This document shows positions 34,197-43,118 of a stretch of 64,000 nt of DNA, one piece after another. A program made the translations under genes and the position numbers. The first letter of the stretch is position 1. The number at the start of each line of letters is the position of its first letter. Source of the DNA: Granulicella sp. dw_53 (lineage in GTDB: Bacteria > Acidobacteriota > Terriglobia > Terriglobales > Acidobacteriaceae). Under the pieces are notes generated by a model. The model worked only from the letters and a program-made list of their open reading frames with translations, was not told where the DNA came from and searched no databases. The stretch spans positions 1-64,000 of the forward strand of contig NZ_JAAVUR010000010.1 in NCBI RefSeq assembly GCF_018449545.1, in the 5' to 3' direction.

Positions 34197-34767
34197 AAAA
34201 TCGACAGCCTCATTTCCGTGCGGTCAACATGGAATTGCCCTCTTCAACAAGCACGTTTCGGCCCCCAAAAAAACAAGCGACGAGCCCAATCCCTCCAAAA
34301 TCTTCCTAGACAAACGCCCGTTAAAAACAGACAGACCAGCCAAGTCCATGAAAAAAAGCCTCTTCGCCCACCCATACGGCGAATTTGCCAGCAAAACGCC
34401 TTGTCAAGCCCTCAAAACACCTAAGTCTCTGAAAACGCATGAAATAAAAGTGGCACTGTAGTTAAGCTCCATCCCCTAAAATAGAAGCAGAGAGTAAGAA
34501 AAGCCCCGCGAGGGGCTTTCCTCCATTAACCCGGAGAAATGGTCCATCTCCGCCAACCGAAGTTGACTCAATATTTTAGCCGCAAGCCGTTTAGTTTCAA
34601 TCGCTCAGAGTGCATTCACCCTCCCAAGCCATTGAAAATAAACCACTTATACCCAAGATACCGGGGGGGGGTTATCCCCCTTGCCGGGACGAATCCCACG
34701 GTGGCCCAACCAACACAACTCGATCACCGTCCAACAGAGCAGACACAAGAGAGAACCAGAAAACAAG
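34197..34767. other. Long intergenic leader with G-tract and hairpin
   Basis: About 570 bases without a supported gene; short open frames here look random. It holds blocks shared with the ilvC leader (TGTCAAGCCC near 34413, TGGCACT near 34451), a short hairpin AAAGCCCC-gcga-GGGGCTTT (34500-34519), and a run of nine G followed by TTATCCCCC (34663-34680). It is more AT-rich than coding DNA. Confidence 0.5.
34500..34519 (-). terminator. Short GC hairpin, possible minus-strand terminator
   Basis: An 8-bp perfect stem with loop GCGA. On the minus strand the stem is followed by TTCTTACTCT; on the plus strand by CCTCC. No minus-strand gene clearly ends here, so its role is uncertain. Confidence 0.45.
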
Positions 34768-35433
34768 ATGGATGCGTTAGCGGACTACCCTATGCAAGAT
34801 CTGCACCTCCTCTCCCGAACGGATCTCAACCGTCGCTGCACCGGGTTGCGAACCCGCCGAGAGTTCTCCACGCGGCTCACAGCGGCAGCACTGTTTGTGA
34901 TCGGCTCTCTTCCTCTGGCCGCCCAGATCCCGTTTCCCGGAACCGGATCGGACGCACCGAAGTATGAGAGCCTTCGTCCCGCCCCGTCCTCCAACCCGCT
35001 CTCGCAACCAACCCTCAGTCCTGGGGTTGCAATGTTGATGGATCTCGAAACCCGCTTCGCCCAATCCGTCTCTACCGGAGGAGGCAAAGCCTTCGTCACC
35101 TGGTTTGCCGACGACGCAGTCACCCTCAACAACGGGCGTCCGGCTCTTCTGGGCCGCGCTGCAATCGCTTCGCAGGCCAACTGGGACCCCAAGGTCTACC
35201 AACTCACCTGGACCCCTCAGGGAGCCCAAATGGGCCCATCGAACGATATGGGCTTTACCTGGGGACACTACGAAGGACGCTCCACCGACAGGAACGGTCA
35301 ACCCGTCCTGACCTCCGGCCGATACTTCACCATATGGAAAAAACTTTCAGATGGTAACTGGAAGGTGGCCATGGATGCGAGCGCCGACGAGCCCCCTGCA
35401 GCAGCCGAATGCTGCACCCTGCCCAAGCCGTAA
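34768..35433 (+). CDS. Exported NTF2-like (SnoaL/DUF4440) protein
   Basis: A 221-residue protein with an NTF2-like domain (about 85-205): MLMDLETRFAQSVSTGGG, FVTWFADDAVTLNNGRPALLGR, GFTWGHYEGRS, GRYFTIWKKLSDGNWKVAMD. This pattern is typical of DUF4440 proteins of unknown ligand or catalytic function. A hydrophobic export segment (LTAAALFVIGSLPLAAQ) is present but preceded by a long N-terminus with twin Arg (RTRREF); Tat export is possible. The ATG at 34768 is used; an ATG at 34792 would shorten the n-region. CCTL near the end has adjacent Cys residues of unknown meaning. Confidence 0.78.
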   Translation: MDALADYPMQDLHLLSRTDLNRRCTGLRTRREFSTRLTAAALFVIGSLPLAAQIPFPGTGSDAPKYESLRPAPSSNPLSQPTLSPGVAMLMDLETRFAQSVSTGGGKAFVTWFADDAVTLNNGRPALLGRAAIASQANWDPKVYQLTWTPQGAQMGPSNDMGFTWGHYEGRSTDRNGQPVLTSGRYFTIWKKLSDGNWKVAMDASADEPPAAAECCTLPKP

Positions 35434-35520
35434 GCCTTTTGAAGCCAAACTTTGCGCCGATGCTGCCCCAAAAGTAGCAGTGTGGTGCACCATCCATTTC
35501 CCCTACCATCGGAATGCCAG

Positions 35521-37914
35521 ATGAATGCACTTCTTGTAAAAGACGAAGCACTACGACTTGAAGCTCTCGCACACTATGAGGTCCTCAATTCTGCGCCCGA
35601 TCCCATACTGGATGACATCGCAAAACTGGCCGCTCAGATCTGTGCAACACCTTACGCAGGCGTCTCTCTCATCGGAATCGACCGCCTGTGGCTCAAAGCA
35701 CGCGTAGGCCTCGACATATCCGAGATGCCGCTTGGTGGAACGCCCTGCGAGACCACCATTCTCGGCGATACCGTCTACGAGATCCGAGACGCACGCAAAC
35801 ACCCCGATTACGCCCCTGAAGGCATCTTGGTCGGAGGTCTCGCCATGCGCTTCTACGCAGGCGCTCCGCTCACAACTCCCTCTGGAGTCAGCATCGGAGC
35901 GCTCTTCGTCCTTGATCTTCCCTCTCGAACCCTCACTCCCGAGCAAGCAGCCGCGCTCACAGCGCTCAGCCGCCAGGTCATCAACCGCCTCGAGCTCAAC
36001 ACGCGCATTCGCCAGATCGATCGCGCCGCGCGCGCACGCCAGCGTGTCGAGTCCGCCCTCACCGTCGAGCGCAACTTCGTCTCCGCCGTGCTCGACACCG
36101 TCGGCGCTCTAGTCGTCGTCTTCGACACCGCTGGCCGCATCGTTCGCTTCAACCGCGCCTGCGAGACCGCCTCCGGATACGACTTTCCCTCGCTCGTCGG
36201 GCGCTACGCCTGGGACAAGCTCATCCCCCGCGAAGACATTCCCCAGGCCGTCGAACAGTTCGACAGCCTCCGCTCCGGAGCCTTCCCAGCGGTCTTCGAG
36301 AACCAATGGCTCAACCGCAACGGCACACTCCGCCGCATCGCCTGGTCCGCCACAGCGCTCCGCGACCAGCAGGGACAAGTCGGCTTCATCATCGCCACCG
36401 GCATCGACGTAACCACCCAGCGTGCCGCGGAGTCCACGCTCCGCGAGAGCGAAGCCCGCTATCGTCAGCTCGTCGAAGGTTCCCTCGGCATGGTCTGCAC
36501 CCACGATCTCAACGGCAGACTGCTCTCCATCAACGCCTACGGAGCTCAGAGCCTTGGTCGCACCAACGACGAGATGATCGGCCACTCCATCGCGGAGTTC
36601 ATCCCCGAAGACCGCCGCCGCTCCGTCCCCATCTACCTCCGCCAGATCGCCGAGACAGGCGAAGCCCAGGGCCTCCTTCACCTCTCCGACAGCGTCGGAG
36701 AAATCCGTGTCATCGCCTACCGCAACAAGCTGATCAATCTCCCCGGCCATTCACCCTATGTCCTCGGCATCGGTGTCGACATCAGCGAACAAGTTCGCGT
36801 CGAAGGCCGGCTACGAACTCTCACCCGCCAGTCCGATTCCATCCTCGAGTCCGTCGGCGACGGCATCTTCGGCACAGACCTGGACGGCAACATCACCGTC
36901 GTCAACCCCGCAGCGGCCCAGATGCTGGGTTACAAGCCCTCCGAGATGCTCGGATGCAACGCACACGCGCTGATCCATCACACCCGCGCCGACGGCTCCG
37001 CCTACCCGCCGGAAGACTCCCCCATCCGAAACAGCCTCTCTCACCGCGACACCGTCCGCGTCGCCAACGAGGTGTTCTGGCGCAAAGATGGAACCAGCTT
37101 TCCGGTCGAGTACGTCGCTCGCCCGCAGATCGAGTCCAACGGCTCTGACAGTGGAGGACAGGCAGTCGGTGTCGTCGTCGCCTTCGCCGATACCACCGAG
37201 CGCCGCGCCCTCGACCGCATGAAGGACGAGTTCATCTCCACCGTCTCGCACGAGCTGCGCACGCCTCTCACCTCCCTGCGCGGCGCCCTTGGCCTACTCG
37301 CAGGAGGTGCACTCTCCAACCGCCCCGACAAGTCTCAGCAGATGCTCGAAATCGCCATCAGCAACACCGACCGTCTCGTGCGCCTGGTCAACGACATCCT
37401 CGACCTGGAACGCATCGGCTCTGGCAAGGCCGAGCTCCAGCTCACGATGTGCAGCGCGGAAGATCTCCTCCGCCGCGCCGTCACCCAGCAGCAGTCCCGC
37501 ACCCCCAGGCCCAACATTCGCATCTTCTACGCCGCAAACGGCGTCAGCGTCTGGGCCGACCCCGACCGCATCCTCCAGACCCTCAACAACCTCATCTCGA
37601 ACGCCATCAAGTTCTCGCCGCCAGGCAGCGAGATTCGCCTCACCGCCAAGAGCATCGACGAGAACGAAGCCCTCATCGAGGTCGAAGACCAGGGACGAGG
37701 CATCCCCGCCGACAAGCTCGAAAACATCTTCGACCGCTTTCAGCAGGGCGACGCCTCCGACTCCCGCTCCATGGGTGGAACCGGCCTGGGCCTCGCCATC
37801 TGCCGCAGCATCATCGCCCAGCACGGAGGCCGTATCTGGGCCACCAGCGCGCCCAGCAAGGGCACCACCATCCACTTCACCCTACCCACCAAACCGAGCA
37901 ACTACCTCAACTGA
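35521..37914 (+). CDS. Cytoplasmic GAF-PAS histidine kinase
   Basis: A 797-residue sensor kinase without membrane segments. A GAF domain (about 20-160) is followed by three PAS domains (about 185-300, 310-430, 440-570). The dimerisation domain has the phospho-acceptor His in FISTVSHELRTPLTSLRG, and the ATPase domain has LNNLISNAIKFSP (N box), DQGRGIPADKLENIFDRF (G1/F) and GGTGLGLAICRS (G2). No receiver domain or response-regulator gene is adjacent, so the partner is elsewhere. The ATG at 35521 lacks a strong SD. GAF and PAS content suggests sensing of a diffusible ligand, light or redox, but no chromophore Cys can be identified with confidence. Confidence 0.9.
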   Translation: MNALLVKDEALRLEALAHYEVLNSAPDPILDDIAKLAAQICATPYAGVSLIGIDRLWLKARVGLDISEMPLGGTPCETTILGDTVYEIRDARKHPDYAPEGILVGGLAMRFYAGAPLTTPSGVSIGALFVLDLPSRTLTPEQAAALTALSRQVINRLELNTRIRQIDRAARARQRVESALTVERNFVSAVLDTVGALVVVFDTAGRIVRFNRACETASGYDFPSLVGRYAWDKLIPREDIPQAVEQFDSLRSGAFPAVFENQWLNRNGTLRRIAWSATALRDQQGQVGFIIATGIDVTTQRAAESTLRESEARYRQLVEGSLGMVCTHDLNGRLLSINAYGAQSLGRTNDEMIGHSIAEFIPEDRRRSVPIYLRQIAETGEAQGLLHLSDSVGEIRVIAYRNKLINLPGHSPYVLGIGVDISEQVRVEGRLRTLTRQSDSILESVGDGIFGTDLDGNITVVNPAAAQMLGYKPSEMLGCNAHALIHHTRADGSAYPPEDSPIRNSLSHRDTVRVANEVFWRKDGTSFPVEYVARPQIESNGSDSGGQAVGVVVAFADTTERRALDRMKDEFISTVSHELRTPLTSLRGALGLLAGGALSNRPDKSQQMLEIAISNTDRLVRLVNDILDLERIGSGKAELQLTMCSAEDLLRRAVTQQQSRTPRPNIRIFYAANGVSVWADPDRILQTLNNLISNAIKFSPPGSEIRLTAKSIDENEALIEVEDQGRGIPADKLENIFDRFQQGDASDSRSMGGTGLGLAICRSIIAQHGGRIWATSAPSKGTTIHFTLPTKPSNYLN

Positions 37915-37920
37915 CCTCGG

Positions 37921-38220
37921 TCAGAGCTCCCGCGAAATATCTCGTGCTGTATGAAGAACTCGCACGATTCGAAGTGGAATCCTATCGACAACGTAGACGA
38001 GAAAGTACCTACGCCTTGGATTCACCAGCCAAAATCGTAGAGGTTTATCGGTGAATTCCTTCCGCACAGTGCCACCCATAGGATTCCTAGCAGCAACAGA
38101 GCAGGCCCGTCGAATCTCATCTAGAATCCGATCCGAAGAGTCTCTACTATCTTGGGCGATATAGCTCCAGATATCGAAGAGGTCCGCTTCAGCCTGCGGG
38201 GTGAACTCGTATTCGCTCAC
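37921..38220 (-). CDS. ParE/RelE-superfamily toxin
   Basis: A 99-residue putative type II toxin. Features of the ParE group are YEFTPQAEADLFDIWSYIA at the N-terminus, RDSSDRILDEIRRAC, and the C-terminal strands RRRYFLVYVVDRIPLRIVRVLHTARD. The start is GTG at 38220, overlapping the antitoxin stop as GTGA, the usual coupled antitoxin-toxin order. A longer frame upstream is read-through of the antitoxin gene. By family it should target DNA gyrase; this is not visible from sequence. Confidence 0.85.
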   Translation of the reverse strand: MSEYEFTPQAEADLFDIWSYIAQDSRDSSDRILDEIRRACSVAARNPMGGTVRKEFTDKPLRFWLVNPRRRYFLVYVVDRIPLRIVRVLHTARDISREL

Positions 38221-38486
38221 TTGCTCTTCGGACTCACCCAGTTCTTCTTTTTCTCTTCCAGACGCTTCCACACCTCATCGCTAGCGATTAAATCTCCTCG
38301 CTCTGCCGATGCCCAGCCCTCATCGATCTTCCCGCGGAACTCATCCCGATGCGCGGCGAGCCACTCCTCTCGCTCATGCAATTCGGTCACCGCCTGCTCG
38401 ACAAACTCGTCGACGCTCCGGTATGGTCCCCGCTCTACATCTCTCCTCACGAGGGCTTCCAGCTCCGAGCTGAGTTGAACTGTCAT
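38217..38486 (-). CDS. ParD-like antitoxin
   Basis: An 89-residue antitoxin. The N-terminal ribbon-helix-helix region (TVQLSSELEALVRRDVERG, YRSVDEFVEQAVTELHERE) should bind its own promoter DNA. The C-terminal tail (DEVWKRLEEKKKNW) should cover the toxin. It resembles the CC2985-type ParD antitoxins. The gene precedes and overlaps the toxin gene, and lies 25 nt after the end of acs on the same strand, so read-through from acs is possible. Confidence 0.85.
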   Translation of the reverse strand: MTVQLSSELEALVRRDVERGPYRSVDEFVEQAVTELHEREEWLAAHRDEFRGKIDEGWASAERGDLIASDEVWKRLEEKKKNWVSPKSK

Positions 38487-38511
38487 GGCGATAGCTTACC
38501 TCAATAGGGCC

Positions 38512-40485
38512 TTACTCCTCGCCCTCCCGCAGCTTCGCAATCACTCCAAAGTCCTCAAGCGTAGTCGTATCGCCCTTGACCTCGCCGGTACTCGCCAACT
38601 CCCGCAGCAGCCTCCGCATAATCTTCCCGCTGCGCGTCTTGGGCAACGCATCGGTGAACGTGAGATCGTCCGGCCGGGCCAGCGCTCCAATCTCCTTGGC
38701 AACCCACTGCCGCAGCTCCTGCCGCAGCTCCTCGCTGGGGCTATGTCCGCCTTCCAGCGTGACAAACGCGGCGATTGCCTGCCCCTTCATCTCGTGGGGC
38801 CTGCCGACCACCGCCGCCTCCGCTACCTTCGTATGCGCCACCAGAGCTGACTCGATCTCCATGGTTCCCAGGCGATGTCCGCTCACGTTGATGACGTCAT
38901 CCACCCTTCCCATCAGCCAGAAATACCCGTCCGCATCCCGCCTAGCTCCGTCGCCGGTAAAGTAGCTTCCGGGAATCTCACTGAAGTAGGCCTGGGCATA
39001 GCGGTCCGAGTCGCCATAGATCGTCCGTGCGATCGAGGGCCACGGCTTCCGGATCACCAGAAGTCCGCCCTTGCCGTCCGGGACCGGCTCTCCTTCTTTT
39101 GTAACCACCTCCGGAACAATTCCAAAGAACGGCCGCGTCGCCGAGCCCGGCTTCGTCCCTACCGCCCCCGGAATCGGCGCAATAATGATCGCGCCCGTCT
39201 CCGTCTGCCAGTACGTATCCACGATCGGGCAGCGCTCCTTGCCGATCTCCCGGTGATACCACATCCAACTCTCCGGATTGATCGGCTCTCCCACCGTCCC
39301 CAGCAGCCGCAGACTCGCCAGCGAGTGCTTCCGCACCCAGGAATCTCCCCACTTTGTAAACGCTCGAATCGCCGTCGGAGCCGTATAAAACACCGTCACC
39401 TTGTGGTCGTCCACGATCTTCCAGAACCGGTCGTTCTCCGGCCAGTTCGGCGCTCCTTCGTACATCACTACGGTCGCGCCGTTCTGCAGCGGTCCGTACA
39501 CCACATAGCTGTGGCCCGTCACCCATCCGATGTCCGCGGTACACCAGTACACATCCTCTTCTTGCAGGTCGAACACATACTTGCTGGTCAGATACGTCTG
39601 CACCGAGTAGCCACCGGTCGTATGCAGCAGACCCTTCGGCTTGCCTGTCGTCCCTGACGTGTAGAGCAGGTACAGCGGATCCTCCGAGTCCATCCACTCC
39701 GCCGGGCACTCTGCGTCAGCCTTCTCCATCAACTCATGCCACCAGAGGTCGCGCCCGGCCTTCATCGCCACATCAGATCCGCTGCGCCGATAGACCACCA
39801 CATTCTTCACGCACGGGCAGTTCACCAAAGCCTCATCCACGATGGCCTTCAGCTTCACCTCGCTGCCTCTTCGGTAGCTCGTGTCCTGAGTAATGACTGC
39901 CACGCACTCCGAATCGTTAACGCGATCCACGATCGCATGCGCCGCAAACCCTCCAAAGATCACCGAATGCACCGCTCCGATCCGGGCGCACGCCAGCAGG
40001 GCGATCGCCAGTTCAGGCGTCATTCCCATGTAGATCGCAACCCGGTCCCCGCGCTTCACCCCCAGCCCCTTCAGCACATTGGCAAACCGCTGCACCTGCG
40101 CATGCAGCTCGCCGTACGTGATCTTCCTTACCTCACCCGGCTCTCCCTCCCAGAGCAAGGCCACCTTATCCTTGCGCGCACCCAGCGCATGACGATCCAC
40201 ACAATTATGCGAAAGGTTCAGCTTTCCATCGATAAACCACTTGGCCCCCAGGCCAGACCCGTCCGGTCCCATCTCCAGAACGCGCGACCAGGGCTGAAAC
40301 CACTCCAACTCCGACGCAGCCTCCGCCCAGAACTCCTCAGGCTGCTCCACACTCCGCCGGTACATCGCCTCGTACTCTTCCAGACTCTTGACATTCGCCT
40401 TCGCGGCGAACTCCGCGGGTGGCGCGAACAAACGGTTCTCTCTCAGGGTCGAATCTAGATTCGTACCTTCCTCAATCATCTCCAC
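38512..40485 (-). CDS. acsA: Acetyl-coenzyme A synthetase
   Basis: Converts acetate, ATP and CoA to acetyl-CoA via acetyl-adenylate. The 657 residues fit the family. Motifs are the AMP-binding loop [15 protein letters not shown] (about residue 280), TYWQTETGA, and the C-terminal [16 protein letters not shown], where the catalytic Lys is usually regulated by acetylation. HNCVDRHA and [16 protein letters not shown] are typical Acs N-terminal blocks. The start is GTG at 40485 with TGAGGA upstream; an ATG two codons later is possible. The OFA-family transporter gene lies upstream on the same strand. Confidence 0.95.
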   Translation of the reverse strand: MEMIEEGTNLDSTLRENRLFAPPAEFAAKANVKSLEEYEAMYRRSVEQPEEFWAEAASELEWFQPWSRVLEMGPDGSGLGAKWFIDGKLNLSHNCVDRHALGARKDKVALLWEGEPGEVRKITYGELHAQVQRFANVLKGLGVKRGDRVAIYMGMTPELAIALLACARIGAVHSVIFGGFAAHAIVDRVNDSECVAVITQDTSYRRGSEVKLKAIVDEALVNCPCVKNVVVYRRSGSDVAMKAGRDLWWHELMEKADAECPAEWMDSEDPLYLLYTSGTTGKPKGLLHTTGGYSVQTYLTSKYVFDLQEEDVYWCTADIGWVTGHSYVVYGPLQNGATVVMYEGAPNWPENDRFWKIVDDHKVTVFYTAPTAIRAFTKWGDSWVRKHSLASLRLLGTVGEPINPESWMWYHREIGKERCPIVDTYWQTETGAIIIAPIPGAVGTKPGSATRPFFGIVPEVVTKEGEPVPDGKGGLLVIRKPWPSIARTIYGDSDRYAQAYFSEIPGSYFTGDGARRDADGYFWLMGRVDDVINVSGHRLGTMEIESALVAHTKVAEAAVVGRPHEMKGQAIAAFVTLEGGHSPSEELRQELRQWVAKEIGALARPDDLTFTDALPKTRSGKIMRRLLRELASTGEVKGDTTTLEDFGVIAKLREGEE

Positions 40486-40628
40486 GCGTGATCCTCATCA
40501 TTCAGCCGGAAAAAAAGTAGCGGCAAAAAAAAGGTACGCGAATCGGTGCCACGACAGCAACCCAGACATTTTGCCTAGGTGAAAAGAATGGAACCACCAT
40601 CCCGGCGACGCGGTTGAGGAGACCGTTC

Positions 40629-41837
40629 CTATTTCACCGGAGCAGGCGGTCTGACCAGTAGTGGCAAAACCACCGAGACCGCCATGATCACGGCAATCAC
40701 ATGCAGTCCGCCCGCGTAGGTACCGCTCGACTGGCGCATATGCGCAATCAGCAGCGGACCGAAGGCGCTGGCGAATCCCCAGGCCGTCAGCATTAAGCCG
40801 TAGATCGAACCCACGTTCGCTGAACCAAAGTAGTCAGCCGCGAACGCTGGCAGCGTGCCGAACCCACCCCCGTAGCACAAGAGAATGATAAAGCTGACCA
40901 CCGTCACGCTCGCAGCCGTATGGAGACTGGGAAGGACCCAGAACAGACCGATCTGCAGGATAAACATCACCGCAAACGTGTACCGCCGGCTCAGTGCGTC
41001 GGAAGCCCACGCCCAGAAGACACGTCCGACCGCGTTGCCTATGCTCACGATGCCTACCATCCCCGCAGCCACAATCGCCGTGATCTTGGCTAACTCCTGG
41101 AACATCGGAGCCTCCTGCGAGATCACCGAAATACCCGCGGAGGTATTCAGAAACAGCAGCAGCCACAACGCCCACCACTGCCATGTCTTCAAGGCATCGC
41201 CCAGAGTGAAGTCTTTGGCGCTCTTTTGCACCAGCTCCTTTTGCGTTGGGACCCATCCCTCCGGCTGCCAGCCCTCGGGCGGATTCTGCATGAAGTAGCC
41301 CGAGAGGACACAGACGATCAAAAACGCCACCCCCAGATAGGCAAACGTCTGTAATACGCCCACGCTTTGAATCAAATGAGTCGCGATCGGTGCCGTCACC
41401 AGCGCCCCTGCTCCAAAGCCTCCCACGGCAATGCCCGTCATCAAGCCCCGGCGATCAGGAAACCACTTCAACAGCACTGAGACCGGCACGATATAAGAGA
41501 AGCCCAGCCCGATTCCGCCGATCACACCGTACGTCAGGTAAAGCCACCACAAGCCCACCGACGAGAAGCTTGCCAGGAAGACTCCCAGTCCATAGAGAAC
41601 CCCGCCCGTCAGCGCAACAACCCGCGGCCCGACACGCTTCAGCCACAATCCGCCGAAGAACGAGGCAAACCCCAGCACCATAATCGCAATCGTGAAGGTG
41701 AGAGTGACCTCGGAGATACTCCAATGAAACTGTTTGGCGAGGGGAGCCCGAAACACACTCCACGCATACACCGCTCCCAAAGCCATCTGCAGCAAAACTC
41801 CGGCGAAGGCGATCCACCAACGATTCAAGGTATTCAT
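40629..41837 (-). CDS. OFA-family major facilitator transporter
   Basis: A 402-residue, 12-segment MFS permease of the oxalate/formate antiporter group. Diagnostic parts are WWIAFAGVLLQMALGAVYAWSVFR-type helix 1, the MFS loop LKRVGPRVVAL, GGIGLGFSYIVPVSVLLKWF, and RRGLMTGIAVGGFGAGA. OFA members carry oxalate, formate, lactate or other monocarboxylates. It is located 143 nt upstream of acs on the same strand, so uptake of acetate or a related acid for activation by Acs is plausible. No oxalate decarboxylation genes are nearby, which argues against oxalate. Confidence 0.88.
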   Translation of the reverse strand: MNTLNRWWIAFAGVLLQMALGAVYAWSVFRAPLAKQFHWSISEVTLTFTIAIMVLGFASFFGGLWLKRVGPRVVALTGGVLYGLGVFLASFSSVGLWWLYLTYGVIGGIGLGFSYIVPVSVLLKWFPDRRGLMTGIAVGGFGAGALVTAPIATHLIQSVGVLQTFAYLGVAFLIVCVLSGYFMQNPPEGWQPEGWVPTQKELVQKSAKDFTLGDALKTWQWWALWLLLFLNTSAGISVISQEAPMFQELAKITAIVAAGMVGIVSIGNAVGRVFWAWASDALSRRYTFAVMFILQIGLFWVLPSLHTAASVTVVSFIILLCYGGGFGTLPAFAADYFGSANVGSIYGLMLTAWGFASAFGPLLIAHMRQSSGTYAGGLHVIAVIMAVSVVLPLLVRPPAPVK

Positions 41838-42169
41838 TGTTTCTCCTGAGCGACCTGATATTCAGATGCTTCACACTCCAAGAAGAGAGAACATAATCAA
41901 CCCGCTAGTCGGAGGATCAAATTTTTTACCAGCATTTGGCCACCTCAACGGCGTTTGCGCTGCCTGAACGAATCATCACGCACTCAACCTACAGAAGTCA
42001 CCACACGGGTATGCCCTTCGGTCTATCGTCGATACCTCAGTTCACAAACGCCTTCAGTCTAGTCGCAAAAGAGGATTACAGGGAAAACGAAAGAATCAAC
42101 CTCTAGAACCCGCAAATCCGGACTCCTAACATCGTCGCCGCCTCATCGTCGCGCTAGACTGCAATAACC
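41838..42169. other. Intergenic stretch without recognised content
   Basis: 332 bases between the divergent OFA transporter and a small plus-strand gene. It presumably carries promoters for both. It is less GC-rich than flanking genes, and no clear box, repeat or hairpin was found. Confidence 0.4.
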
Positions 42170-42376
42170 ATGACCTTCTACTGGCCGGCCATTCTCGGGT
42201 TCTTCTTTGGCTTCGCCTTCGGTGTAGGCTGCGCGCTGGCTGTCATGTACTCCATCTACCGGGGAGGCTATCGCGCTGCCGTACGCGACTCCCAGCTTCC
42301 CAATCCTCCCGAGTCCTATCGAAAAGCCATGGAGAAGATCGCAAAGATCCTCCCCAAGCCAACCGGACCCGCCTAG
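42170..42376 (+). CDS. Small single-span membrane protein, unknown function
   Basis: A 68-residue protein with one strong membrane segment (about 4-28, PAILGFFFGFAFGVGCALAV) and a basic cytoplasmic tail (YRKAMEKIAKILPKP). Not recognised. Reasons to call it real: ATG start, clean hydrophobic-then-basic architecture, GC-rich codon usage matching neighbours, and a stop exactly shared with the convergent DUF421 gene in the palindrome CTAG. It could still be chance. Confidence 0.55.
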   Translation: MTFYWPAILGFFFGFAFGVGCALAVMYSIYRGGYRAAVRDSQLPNPPESYRKAMEKIAKILPKPTGPA

Positions 42377-42963
42377 ACCTCTCCCAGCGTCGCTTGCGCG
42401 TTCAACTGCGCCTTCAGGCTCCGCACCTCGGCTGTGAGCGCCCGTACAGCCTTCAGCACCTCAGCTCTCTCCGCATCCCCTGCAGAAGGCGTAATCGCCT
42501 CCACATAGAACGTCCCGTTCGGCTCGAGCACACATTTTTCGACCTCCTCAAAGCCGTTCAATCCCTGCTTGTGGATGACCGAGAGCAGCTCCAGCTCCGT
42601 GAGAGTCTCCTTCTCCATGGCCTTGCGATCCGCCTTGCCATGCAGTATCAGTACCGTCTCCGAGCCCTCCAGCGCCTTGTTCACCTTCGGCAATCGAAAC
42701 AGCACCCGTGCCAGCGTCCAGTTGATCATCAACAGAGAAAACGCCCCGATCAGCCCGCCCGTAACCGAGTTGTCGTCCCCGATCATCGCGTTCTGCACCG
42801 TATTCGAAAGGCTCAACAGCACCACGAGGTCCAGGGGATTTAGCTGCGCCAGCTCTCGCTTCCCGAACAATCTCAGGAAACAGATCAGAAACAGGTAGAC
42901 CACAATCGGCCGCAGGAACTTCTCCAGCACCGGCAGGTGCAGGTGGAACATACTCTCGATCAC
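42373..42963 (-). CDS. DUF421 (YetF-type) membrane protein
   Basis: A 196-residue membrane protein. The N-terminal half has three hydrophobic segments around IVVYLFLICFLRLFGKREL, VVLLSLSNTVQNAMIG and IGAFSLLMINWTLARVLF. The conserved soluble DUF421 domain contains ETVLILHGKADRKAMEKETL and ELLSVIHKQGL; the GKREL and QNAMIGDD blocks are typical. A C-terminal coiled segment (ALTAEVRSLKAQLNAQ) follows. Function is unknown; homologues affect membrane stress in Bacillus. Its promoter region contains the large palindrome at 42996-43117. Confidence 0.87.
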   Translation of the reverse strand: MIESMFHLHLPVLEKFLRPIVVYLFLICFLRLFGKRELAQLNPLDLVVLLSLSNTVQNAMIGDDNSVTGGLIGAFSLLMINWTLARVLFRLPKVNKALEGSETVLILHGKADRKAMEKETLTELELLSVIHKQGLNGFEEVEKCVLEPNGTFYVEAITPSAGDAERAEVLKAVRALTAEVRSLKAQLNAQATLGEV

Positions 42964-42995
42964 TTAGGCCTTCCCTTCTTCCTTGCAGCACTCCC

Positions 42996-43117
42996 CTTCA
43001 GAGCAATTCTCCTGTGGATGTATAGGAGAGACTTCAAATCGAAGGCCGTTTTTATCAAGAAAAACGGCACTTCTAAGTTTCATGCACTCCACAGCAACAG
43101 GAGAATTGCTCTAGAAG
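42996..43117. repeat. Large imperfect palindrome with perfect 16-bp ends
   Basis: A 122-bp structure between DUF421 and galE. Its outer arms are a perfect 16-bp inverted repeat (43000-43015 with 43097-43112; AGAGCAATTCTCCTGT), flanked by CTTC/GAAG. The inner sequences also align imperfectly with each other's reverse complement, and the centre contains a perfect 9-bp hairpin GCCGTTTTT/AAAAACGGC. It may be a MITE- or REP-like element or a double terminator/attenuator. Confidence 0.75.
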
Positions 43118-43118
43118 C

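Noticed and set aside
25020..34200. A single genomic island covering 25-34 kb
   Set aside because: AT-rich accessory genes are interrupted by ordinary GC-rich core genes (coaD, sigma operon, symporter); no integrase, tRNA target duplication or IS was found.
34539..34967. Open frame in the intergenic leader before the NTF2-like gene
   Set aside because: Overlaps a clearly better frame (34768-35433), has no domain and runs through the G-tract.
37921..38486. Toxin-antitoxin pair as part of a larger defence system
   Set aside because: It is a plain ParD/ParE-type pair between a kinase gene and acs; no further defence genes adjoin it.
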